This document shows positions 1 through 6,964 of a DNA stretch of 64,000 bases, in pieces; positions within the stretch are counted from its first letter, which is position 1; every line of letters begins with the position of its first letter. Location of the stretch: the NCBI RefSeq assembly GCF_042429235.1, contig NZ_JBHMBA010000008.1. One strand, written 5' to 3'. This DNA is from Arthrobacter_B citreus. Its GTDB lineage: Bacteria; Actinomycetota; Actinomycetes; Actinomycetales; Micrococcaceae. The position numbers were made by a program, and so were the translations under genes. The notes under the pieces were generated by a model. It was not told the origin of the DNA and did not search any database. It saw only the letters and a list, made by a program, of their open reading frames with translations.

Positions 1-1770
1 AACTCCGAGAAGTACGTTGCAGACGGTGCCAGCCCTCTCAAGCTCCGACACCTGAATAAGGACAAGGATGCATTCGACGAGGTGTTAACCGCAGAGCCAC
101 CTATTGACTACGAAGATCTTGTACACGAGGATTCCCAGATTGTCGCCGCCCACCGCTACTTCTCCACCGTCGTCGAGCGATGGCTGGGCCCCCCGGACAC
201 TATGGACTACACGGCCAAAGCGAACGAACTCACCAACGTCCTCCTGGACGGATTGCAACTCGTCTCGATTGAACTGGATGCGGCAGAGAATTCACAAGAG
301 ATCTTCGAGACCCTCAACGCGCGCGGGACCCCTCTGACAGCCGCCGACCTGGTGCGAAATTTCGTGTTCCAACGCCTCGAGGTTGAGGGCGGTGACACTT
401 CCAAGGCCTACCGTGAGGACTGGCCCTTCGAGACAAAGTTTTGGACACGAGAGGTGAGCGTCGGCCGAAACCTAGTCAGCCGCAGTTCGCTCTTTCTTAA
501 CCAGTGGCTGGTGGCTAGGACTGGTGAAGAAGTCAGTCCGCAGGCGACCTTTAACCGGTTCAAATCATGGGTAGAACTGGAGTCGGGCACGAAGATGGCT
601 GACCTGCTGCCGGTGATCAAGCACCAAGCCCAGCAATATCAGTCGTGGACTGAGGCCGGAGGACACCCGAGCGCATCGCTCGATGCTGCCGGGATGGCTT
701 TCTACCGAATGGGTGCCAGCGGTGTTGAGGTCCTGAAGCCGCTGCTGATCTGGTTGTATGAACCAGGCAGGAACCTCCCCTATGACGCCATTAATGAGAT
801 CATCCAAGCCGCCGAGAGTTGGTTGTACCGCCGGCAAATGCTCCGCCTCGCCGGTAGCGACCTAGGACGCATCATCGCCGACGTTATCGCGGCCAACGCA
901 GGCGTGCCCGCTGATGAGATAGGTGAGCGAGTGATCGGCCATTTGGCTCGCCTGAACGTGACGAGCACCTACTGGCCCGGAGACGAGGAGGTCCGACAGA
1001 CCCTAACAACGGAGGCTGCATACTCACGCTACCCACGGGGCCGGTTGCGCATGTTCCTTGAAGCCATTGAGGACCACTATCGCGCCGAGACTGGCCAGCC
1101 ACAGATTGAGCGCAAGAATTACCCGATTGAGCACCTCCTGCCGCGGAAATGGACGGACACTTGGCCTACGGAGTCCCCGGAGGCAACAGAGGAGCGCCAA
1201 GCAAGGGTGCACCGACTCGGGAATCTGACCCTACTGACCAATTCGCTGAACTCGAAGATTTCGAATGGGCCGTGGCCAGTCAAGCGCGCTGCTCTCCTCC
1301 AGCACAACACGATCACACTCACCGGCCGGGTTGTTGGCAAGACTGAGCATCATGACTGGGATGAGGAGCTTATCGACGACCGTACCGCTGAACTGATCGA
1401 CGCCGTCCTCGACGTCTGGCCAGTGCCTGAGGGTCATTACGGTAAGGTCGTTGATCCACAGACGAAGGCATCCGATTGGGTCGAACTGAAACACTTGATC
1501 GAAGCTGGGCTGCTCAGAGGCGGAGACACATTGTCGGCGACTCATCGGGACTTCAAGGGAAAGAAAGCGGTACTGATGCCTGATGGAGCCATCGAACTGG
1601 GCGGTAAGCGGTACATGTCGCCGTCCGCCGCTGGGAAGGCGCTGCGGAAGAAGGCAACGAACGGCTGGTACTTCTGGGCCGTGGGCGACGGACGACGACT
1701 CCGCGATGTCCGGACTCAATTCCAGAACGCCGTCCCCGTAGGCCAGCCACAGTTATTCTCCAGTGAGTAG
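1..1770 (+). CDS. GmrSD-like DUF262/DUF1524 protein with C-terminal RAMA domain, 5' partial
   Basis: The reading frame is open from the first base, so the start lies outside the window and the first in-frame GTG (82) is internal. Visible residues carry the end of a DUF262 (ParB-like nuclease) domain, with the typical N-A-R-G-T-P motif at about 106-111. A DUF1524 HNH-type region follows: His378 in NYPIEHLLP and the N-L-T-L-L...N..N..K block from about 408. From about 485 to the end it matches a RAMA/DUF4357 domain (LIEAGLL...dG.....Y.SPSaA....NGW.FW). DUF262+DUF1524 proteins include type IV restriction enzymes of the GmrSD/BrxU kind that attack modified DNA. The RAMA domain, found in restriction-modification proteins, suggests sensing of modified bases. 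Defence function is inferred; the missing N-terminus should hold the DGQQR-type motif. A hairpin lies 105 bp downstream. Confidence 0.85.
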   Translation, partial: NSEKYVADGASPLKLRHLNKDKDAFDEVLTAEPPIDYEDLVHEDSQIVAAHRYFSTVVERWLGPPDTMDYTAKANELTNVLLDGLQLVSIELDAAENSQEIFETLNARGTPLTAADLVRNFVFQRLEVEGGDTSKAYREDWPFETKFWTREVSVGRNLVSRSSLFLNQWLVARTGEEVSPQATFNRFKSWVELESGTKMADLLPVIKHQAQQYQSWTEAGGHPSASLDAAGMAFYRMGASGVEVLKPLLIWLYEPGRNLPYDAINEIIQAAESWLYRRQMLRLAGSDLGRIIADVIAANAGVPADEIGERVIGHLARLNVTSTYWPGDEEVRQTLTTEAAYSRYPRGRLRMFLEAIEDHYRAETGQPQIERKNYPIEHLLPRKWTDTWPTESPEATEERQARVHRLGNLTLLTNSLNSKISNGPWPVKRAALLQHNTITLTGRVVGKTEHHDWDEELIDDRTAELIDAVLDVWPVPEGHYGKVVDPQTKASDWVELKHLIEAGLLRGGDTLSATHRDFKGKKAVLMPDGAIELGGKRYMSPSAAGKALRKKATNGWYFWAVGDGRRLRDVRTQFQNAVPVGQPQLFSSE

Positions 1771-1835
1771 AGGTTGTGTGTGGGCATTGGATTGAGTGAC
1801 ACGCGCAGACGTTATTCTGTGACGGAACGTGGTGG

Positions 1836-1920
1836 AGTTCCGCTTCAACGTGTAAGTCTTTCTTTAATCAACAGAAATGCCGCCCTCGGTGAAAAGGATG
1901 AGGGCGGCATTTTTGTTTTG
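1836..1920 (+). repeat. Intergenic repeat copy 1 with terminator hairpin
   Basis: A 16-bp conserved block (1836-1851) lies exactly 39 bp upstream of a hairpin with a 13-bp perfect stem (1875-1887 with 1901-1913 or one base earlier, 12-nt loop) followed by TTTTGTTTTG. The hairpin and T-run look like a rho-independent terminator for the upstream gene. A second copy with the same internal spacing starts at 2288. Confidence 0.75.
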
Positions 1921-2004
1921 AGTAGAAGGAAAGGGTGCAGGACTGTCACGCCCGCCATCCCGAGGGTTCTCGGACGGCGGATAGAGGAATGGCAGAATGG
2001 TCCG

Positions 2005-2289
2005 ATGACTGAGCCGACGAACCACACCAGAAGCGAGAGTCTCTACAGCCGGACGGACTGGATATTTGCGGGCTTCATTGCTCTTGAAGTCCTGGCTTTC
2101 GCTGTCTTCCCGGGACTGCCCCTAGTCGTGGCCGGAATGGCAATGGCCACCCGGCTGCGGGAATCCAGGAAGCGGACACTGGTGCTGTGGATCATTGCCG
2201 GGGTGCTGACGCTCGTCGCCCTGGCGCCATTCATCCTCGGGATGCTCGGATTGTCATCGTTCGCCGAAGTGGATACAACGTACGGATAG
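2005..2289 (+). CDS. Small membrane protein, unknown function
   Basis: A 94-residue protein starting at ATG 2005. The frame is open upstream to 1774, but that stretch crosses the repeat and hairpin and reads as non-coding, so the internal start is preferred. After about 18 polar residues there are two hydrophobic segments (about 19-45 and 57-80) separated by a basic loop with R-L-R-E-S-R-K-R, giving a two-helix hairpin with the loop in the cytoplasm. No family is recognised. It sits between the two copies of the intergenic repeat, and its stop codon overlaps the start of copy 2. The Shine-Dalgarno sequence is weak (GAGGAATGG further upstream). Confidence 0.55.
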   Translation: MTEPTNHTRSESLYSRTDWIFAGFIALEVLAFAVFPGLPLVVAGMAMATRLRESRKRTLVLWIIAGVLTLVALAPFILGMLGLSSFAEVDTTYG

Positions 2290-2372
2290 TTCCGCTTCAA
2301 CGTCTCGGGTTTTTCCCGAACAACAGAAATGCCACCCTCAGTGAAAACGGATGAGGGCGGCATTTTATTTTC
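2288..2372 (+). repeat. Intergenic repeat copy 2 with terminator hairpin
   Basis: It repeats the 16-bp block of copy 1 (2288-2303) and, again 39 bp later, the hairpin (2327-2339 with 2353-2365, one A-C mismatch) followed by TATTTTCCTT. The middle has diverged from copy 1 and holds its own small hairpin (2305-2309 with 2315-2319, loop TTTTT). It probably terminates the small membrane gene. Confidence 0.75.
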
Positions 2373-2411
2373 CTTGTTTCGTGTAGCTGGCCGGTCAGCT
2401 AGTCTGCCTGC

Positions 2412-2636
2412 ATGCAGCGCAAAAGCATCGTCGTCGCACTTCTGGTCGTCTCTGCGGCCTTGCCGGCGGCGGGGTGCCGCAGCAGTTCTGTTGTCCCTTC
2501 GCTGCCTGCTTCCCCGGCAACCGCGGATCCTGCCGATTCGGACATCCACAGTCCCGGCGCAGACGAGCCCGGAGATGAATACTGGACGCCGGAGCGGATG
2601 GAAAGCGCTGTGCCGGCCATGCTCACCGAAGGTTGA
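2412..2636 (+). CDS. Small putative lipoprotein
   Basis: A 74-residue protein with a lipoprotein signal: basic start (MQRK), hydrophobic core and lipobox L-P-A-A-G-C, with Cys22 as the predicted lipidated residue. The mature part is short, rich in Ser, Pro, Ala and Asp, and ends in YWTPERMESAVPAMLTEG. A W-T-P-E-R-M-x-x-A-x-P motif is familiar from the N-terminal region of secreted trypsin-like proteases of actinobacteria. This may therefore be the stub of a decayed protease or a genuine short lipoprotein. Nothing protease-like continues downstream before the next gene at 2693. Confidence 0.5.
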   Translation: MQRKSIVVALLVVSAALPAAGCRSSSVVPSLPASPATADPADSDIHSPGADEPGDEYWTPERMESAVPAMLTEG

Positions 2637-2692
2637 ACAACATTCTTCAGAGGTCGCTTGCCTGAGCAAGCGGCGGGCCGCAGAATCAACGC

Positions 2693-3250
2693 ATGGGCTC
2701 CCTGACTTTCAGCATCAACGTCACCCTGGATGGTTGTGTCGATCACCAAGAGGGCATCGCCGACGAGGAAACACACACATATTTCACCGCCCTTCTCGAC
2801 GAGGCCGGTGCCATGCTCTGGGGGCGCACCACGTACGAGCTGATGGAGAGCGCCTGGCCGGCGGTTGCACGCGGGGATGTCGAAGCGCCGACGGCGATCC
2901 GCGACTGGGCGGTCACGCTGGAGGACAAACCCAAATATGTTGTCTCCGCGACACGCAGCGACTTTCCGTGGAACAACAGCCACCGCATTGAAGGCGACCT
3001 GCGCACCGCGGTGCAGGACCTCAAGGACCGGACCCCGGAAGGGGTGCTCCTGGGCAGCGGAATGCTGGCGGCAGGGCTGGACCGGCTGGACCTCATCGAC
3101 GAGTACAAGTTCCTTGTCCAGCCCAGGCTCACCGGCCACGGCCCCACCCTCTACGGGGGTCTCCTCGACAGTACGCGCAGCCTCGAACTCGTCTCTGCGG
3201 AACCCATGAGCAACGGCGCAATCGCCGTGCACTACCGGCGGGCGGACTAA
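2693..3250 (+). CDS. Dihydrofolate reductase family protein (RibD C-terminal-like)
   Basis: A 185-residue protein of the DHFR/RibD C-terminal fold common in actinobacteria, probably an NADPH-dependent reductase of unknown substrate. It shows the family's opening strand with N-V-T-L-D-G at 8-13, the L-W-G-R-T-T-Y motif near 42-48, a K-Y-V-V-S-A-T strand near 80-86, the glycine-rich G-V-L-L-G-S-G cofactor turn near 118-124, and the late Y-K-F-L-V-Q-P-R-L-T-G-H-G segment. Length is normal for the family. The gene is convergent with the MFS-CBS gene across a hairpin. Confidence 0.85.
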   Translation: MGSLTFSINVTLDGCVDHQEGIADEETHTYFTALLDEAGAMLWGRTTYELMESAWPAVARGDVEAPTAIRDWAVTLEDKPKYVVSATRSDFPWNNSHRIEGDLRTAVQDLKDRTPEGVLLGSGMLAAGLDRLDLIDEYKFLVQPRLTGHGPTLYGGLLDSTRSLELVSAEPMSNGAIAVHYRRAD

Positions 3251-3263
3251 AGCCCGGAATTCA

Positions 3264-3303
3264 CAGCAGCAGGCCTGGCCCCGGAGAGCCTGGCCTGCTG
3301 CTG
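3264..3303. terminator. Two-way terminator hairpin
   Basis: A 12-bp perfect stem (3264-3275 with 3292-3303, CAGCAGCAGGCC) with a 16-nt loop lies between two convergent genes. There is no clear T-run. Confidence 0.5.
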
Positions 3304-3318
3304 CGAACGTATCAACGG

Positions 3319-5256
3319 CTAGACCGACGCCGTGTCTCCAGCCTGCACAGCCTCACCGCGTGAGCGAAGGTACGTGGCGACGGCCAAGCGGTTGACCGCG
3401 GACCGGTTGACGATGCCGACAGGACGGGAATCCTCCCCGCTGACCACCGGAACCTTCTTGAGCCGCGCATCGGACAGCGCAGCCACAGCGTCACTGATGG
3501 ATGCGCCCGCGTCGAGAGTGACGACGTCGTGCGTTGCTAGCCTCATGACGTTCAGATTCGCCAGATCGGACATGGCCTGCTCCAAGTCGTCCGCAGCGCC
3601 CACCGCGTAGGAGTAGATCGACGTCGACGACGGATGGGTGGCCGACAGGTAGCGGAGGACATCGCCGTCGGACAGGAAGCCCGCCAGCGTTCCGTCTGCA
3701 TTGAGGACCGGCGCACCCGAGATGCCGCGCTCCGCAAAGGTCTGCAGGGCGTCAAGCACCGAGGAATCCGAGGACAGGGCGTACACATCGGACTTCATGA
3801 TCGACTGAACGGTGTCCGCGGCCGGGGCCGGAACGCTGCCCGCGGCGCGGCGGGACCGCACGGAACGGTACGCCAGGAAAGCGAGGAGAATACCGAGGAG
3901 CGAGGTAACAACCACCAGGGCAACGGCCCCGTGGAACCCGGCCAGCAGCGAATCGGTTTCACTGCGCCCAGCACCGGCATTCGAGGCAATCACGGCGCCG
4001 TAGATACCGGTAGCGAGAGAGGTGCCCACGCAGCCGGCGATCTGGAAGCTGGTGGAGACCACCGTGACGCCGTGCGGACTGGTCTCACGGTCCAGGTGGG
4101 ACAGCGCGAACGTCTGGGCTGGTCCAATGACGAATGCCGTAGCCAGCACCGCCGGGACGTAGAGGAGCCCAAAGATCCAGACCGATGAGTGTCCGGCGGC
4201 CACACCGACGAGCGTGACGAAGACCGCCATGACGAAGAAACCGAGCGGGATCGACCAGCGGCCTCCGTGGCGGTCGAACAGGCGTCCGGCGATCGGCCCC
4301 ATTCCCACCGTCAGCAGGATCCCGGGCGCCAGGGTCAGCGAAGCGCCCAACGGCGGCATGTCGAGTGCGCCTTGGAGGAACAGCGGGATGACGACGTTCA
4401 TGGCGAAGACGAAGACCAAACCGAGCATCGTCATCAGCACACCGAACACGAAGGGTGCGTTCGAGAACGGGCGCATGTCGATCAGTGGATTCTCGATGCG
4501 GCGCTGACGGATGACGAACAGCCACATGGCGAGCAAGCCAACGAGGCCGACAACACCTGCGTAAAGGGCGGACCCCTCGAAGGCGCTGGACACGCCGTAG
4601 AGGATGCCGGCCAGGCCGAGCGCAACGAGAATGAATGAGGGGATGTCGAGAACCGGGCGGCCCAGCTCAGTGGCGTTCCGCAGCACGACCGCACCGGCGA
4701 GCAGCACGGCAACCGTGAGGCCCCCGAACACCCACATCAGCGTGGTCCAGGGCGCGACGGTCAGAATGGCGCCGGACAGGACGATGGCCAGTGACGGGCC
4801 GAGGGTGGTCATCGCAGCCATGATGCCCATATTGAGCCCCAGCTTTTCGCGCGGTGACACGGCAAGCGTGATGTTCATGCCGATGGGGGTGAGCAGGCCG
4901 GTTCCTATGGCCTGAAGCAAGCGTGCAATGAGCAGCACTTCGAAGGTGGGAGCAAGGGCTCCCACCACGGATCCGACGACCATGATCGCGACGACGGCGA
5001 CGAACAGGGGCCTGGTCGGAAACCGGTGGTACAGGACGTTGGCGACGGGTACGAACACGGCTGCGACGAGCAGGTAGCCGGTGGTCAGCCACTGAACGGT
5101 ACTGACGTTGACGCCGAAGTCCTGCATGATCGGCGTGAAGGCTACGTTGAGGAACGTCTCGTTGAAGGTGGCGAGGAACGCCGCGGCCGCCGCGACCGCG
5201 ATCATTCCACCTGCACGTCCCTTGATATCGGGACGGGAATTTGAAGAGGGCGCCAT
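3319..5256 (-). CDS. DHA2-type MFS transporter fused to a C-terminal CBS pair
   Basis: A 645-residue fusion. Residues about 20-460 form a multidrug-type major facilitator with many hydrophobic helices, opening with the N-E-T-F-L-N-V-A and Q-W-L-T-T-G-Y motifs of the DHA2 drug/H+ antiporters. Residues about 483-635 hold two CBS domains (V-x-x-I-M-x-x-D...G-I-S-G-A-P-V...F-L-S-D-G-D-V, then D-V-V-T-L...K-K-V-P-V-V). CBS pairs often bind adenine nucleotides, so transport may be gated by energy state; that is inference. The start at ATG 5256 has AGGAG seven bases upstream. The open frame continues to 5412 but has no better start. It is divergent from the glycosyltransferase gene. Confidence 0.85.
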   Translation of the reverse strand: MAPSSNSRPDIKGRAGGMIAVAAAAAFLATFNETFLNVAFTPIMQDFGVNVSTVQWLTTGYLLVAAVFVPVANVLYHRFPTRPLFVAVVAIMVVGSVVGALAPTFEVLLIARLLQAIGTGLLTPIGMNITLAVSPREKLGLNMGIMAAMTTLGPSLAIVLSGAILTVAPWTTLMWVFGGLTVAVLLAGAVVLRNATELGRPVLDIPSFILVALGLAGILYGVSSAFEGSALYAGVVGLVGLLAMWLFVIRQRRIENPLIDMRPFSNAPFVFGVLMTMLGLVFVFAMNVVIPLFLQGALDMPPLGASLTLAPGILLTVGMGPIAGRLFDRHGGRWSIPLGFFVMAVFVTLVGVAAGHSSVWIFGLLYVPAVLATAFVIGPAQTFALSHLDRETSPHGVTVVSTSFQIAGCVGTSLATGIYGAVIASNAGAGRSETDSLLAGFHGAVALVVVTSLLGILLAFLAYRSVRSRRAAGSVPAPAADTVQSIMKSDVYALSSDSSVLDALQTFAERGISGAPVLNADGTLAGFLSDGDVLRYLSATHPSSTSIYSYAVGAADDLEQAMSDLANLNVMRLATHDVVTLDAGASISDAVAALSDARLKKVPVVSGEDSRPVGIVNRSAVNRLAVATYLRSRGEAVQAGDTASV

Positions 5257-5467
5257 AGAGTCTCCTGACAGTCGGCGGTGTGGAGGCGATCGACCGTGCC
5301 GTGTCAGAAGGTACTTTTTGAAGTGCCCCGCGTGTCGTGTCATCGATGCCGTGGTGGCCAGAGGCCGCATCGATTCTAGCAGATTTGCGTTTCGGGCCCG
5401 GGCGGTCCGCACCGCCGGTGCTGCGCTTCCGCCCGGAGGCTTGTGCTGCCCCTGCTAGCCTCGCTTC

Positions 5468-6964
5468 ATGCGCAAAACGTCGGTACGAACCCCCACGCCC
5501 GCTGCAGGGGAGCGCGTACTGATCCTGTCCGCAGGAGTGGGCTCCGGGCACAACAGTGCCGCGGCGGCGGTGCAGCAGGCGTGTGCCGCGCGTGGCGACG
5601 TCGCCGAGGTGCAGGTGCTGGACGTGCTGCAGGTCAGCAGCGTGCTCTACCGGGCGCTGCTGAACAAGGGCTATTTCGTCCTGGTTGAGGGCTTGCCGTG
5701 GCTGATCGACTGGGGCTACGACGTCAGTGACCCTCCCTTCCGGCGCCGGGGCCCCATAGATCCCTGGACAAGGATGAACTCCGTTCCGGTCATTGACGCG
5801 GTCAAGCGGTTCCGGCCGACGGCGATCGTGTGCACGCACTTCCTGCCCGCCCAGCTGCTGGCATCACTGCTCCTTCGCGGCGTGACCAGCGCAAGGACCG
5901 CCGTCGTGACGACGGACTATGACTTCCAGGGACTGTCACTCACCGGTGCGTTCCACGCGCTTTTCCTGGCCCGGGAGGAGGGGCGGGTGGAACTGATGGC
6001 GCTTGGACTGCCCGCCGACCGCGTCGCTGCCCCGGGGATTCCCATCGCTCCGCAGCTAACGGCCGCGCCCTCAACCGGGCGCGATCCAGGCGAGCCTCCG
6101 ATGCTGCTGATCTCCGCGGGTGCGAGCGGCGGTGACTACGCCGTTTCGGTGGTGCGGCAGACGCTGCATATGCGCTCGCCTTTCACCGCCACGATTGTGT
6201 GCGGACGCAACGATGAGCTGCGGCAGCGTATCGAGGCGCTCGTGGCGCCCGCGGGAGAGCGCTACCGGGTGCTCGGCTTCACGACGGAGATGCCGCAGCT
6301 GCTGCGCCGCGCCGATTTGTTTGTGGGCAAGCCGGGCGGGCTGTCGGTGTCGGAGTGCATGGCTGCCGGGCTGCCGATGGTGTTGGTGAACCCCATTCCG
6401 GGCCAGGAGGTCCGCAACGGCGATTACCTGTTGGAGCAGGGTGCGGCGGTCCGCTGCAACACTGCCGCGACAATTGGCTGGAAGATCGACGAGATTCTGC
6501 GCGAGCCGGGCCGCCTGCAGCGGATGCAGGCCGCGGCGCAAAGGACCGGCCGGCCTGACGCTGCGGCGGAGGTGCTGTCCGTGCTGCTGGACGGACCGTC
6601 CAGGCCGCTGGTCATAACCCGCGCGGCGCAGAAGACAATCCTCTCCGCCAGCGAGGAGCGCGTTGTCGCGACCGATCTCAGCGGACCATCGGCACTGGTC
6701 CGCTTGATCGACTCGGCTGCGGGCAGCACGGTCGCCCTGCTGCAGGTCCGGGAGCTGGAGGATTTGCAGAAGCGGTACGGGACCCGGGACGGTGGCTTGG
6801 TGCTGCGGCGCGGGCAGGCGCTGCGGTCGCTCAGGTGGGAGGAGCGGCGGCTGATCCAGACCATCCTGCGGAAGGATGAAACGCTGTCTGTCCACGTTGA
6901 GAGGTCCCGTCCTTACCGGCCGGTTCCGCAGGACACCGCAACCGGACTGCGTCCGTCCAGCTGA
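5468..6964 (+). CDS. MGDG synthase-like GT28 glycosyltransferase with C-terminal extension
   Basis: A 498-residue glycosyltransferase with the MGDG synthase/MurG-type two-Rossmann layout. The N-terminal glycine-rich loop is S-A-G-V-G-S-G-H-N-S at 21-30, the middle strand is L-I-S-A-G-A-S-G-G, and the sugar-nucleotide motif K-P-G-G-L-S-V-S-E falls at 288-296, followed by A-A-G-L-P-M-V. Such enzymes transfer a sugar to diacylglycerol or related lipids at the inner face of the membrane. Residues about 380-485 form an extra domain of unknown role that also ends in the region overlapping the convergent GH3 gene. The acceptor is not known. Confidence 0.8.
   Translation: MRKTSVRTPTPAAGERVLILSAGVGSGHNSAAAAVQQACAARGDVAEVQVLDVLQVSSVLYRALLNKGYFVLVEGLPWLIDWGYDVSDPPFRRRGPIDPWTRMNSVPVIDAVKRFRPTAIVCTHFLPAQLLASLLLRGVTSARTAVVTTDYDFQGLSLTGAFHALFLAREEGRVELMALGLPADRVAAPGIPIAPQLTAAPSTGRDPGEPPMLLISAGASGGDYAVSVVRQTLHMRSPFTATIVCGRNDELRQRIEALVAPAGERYRVLGFTTEMPQLLRRADLFVGKPGGLSVSECMAAGLPMVLVNPIPGQEVRNGDYLLEQGAAVRCNTAATIGWKIDEILREPGRLQRMQAAAQRTGRPDAAAEVLSVLLDGPSRPLVITRAAQKTILSASEERVVATDLSGPSALVRLIDSAAGSTVALLQVRELEDLQKRYGTRDGGLVLRRGQALRSLRWEERRLIQTILRKDETLSVHVERSRPYRPVPQDTATGLRPSS

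Noticed and set aside
2329..2991. A 220-codon plus-strand frame across the lipoprotein and DHFR-like genes
   Set aside because: It runs through two better supported genes in another frame and is Arg/Ser/Pro-rich without domains.
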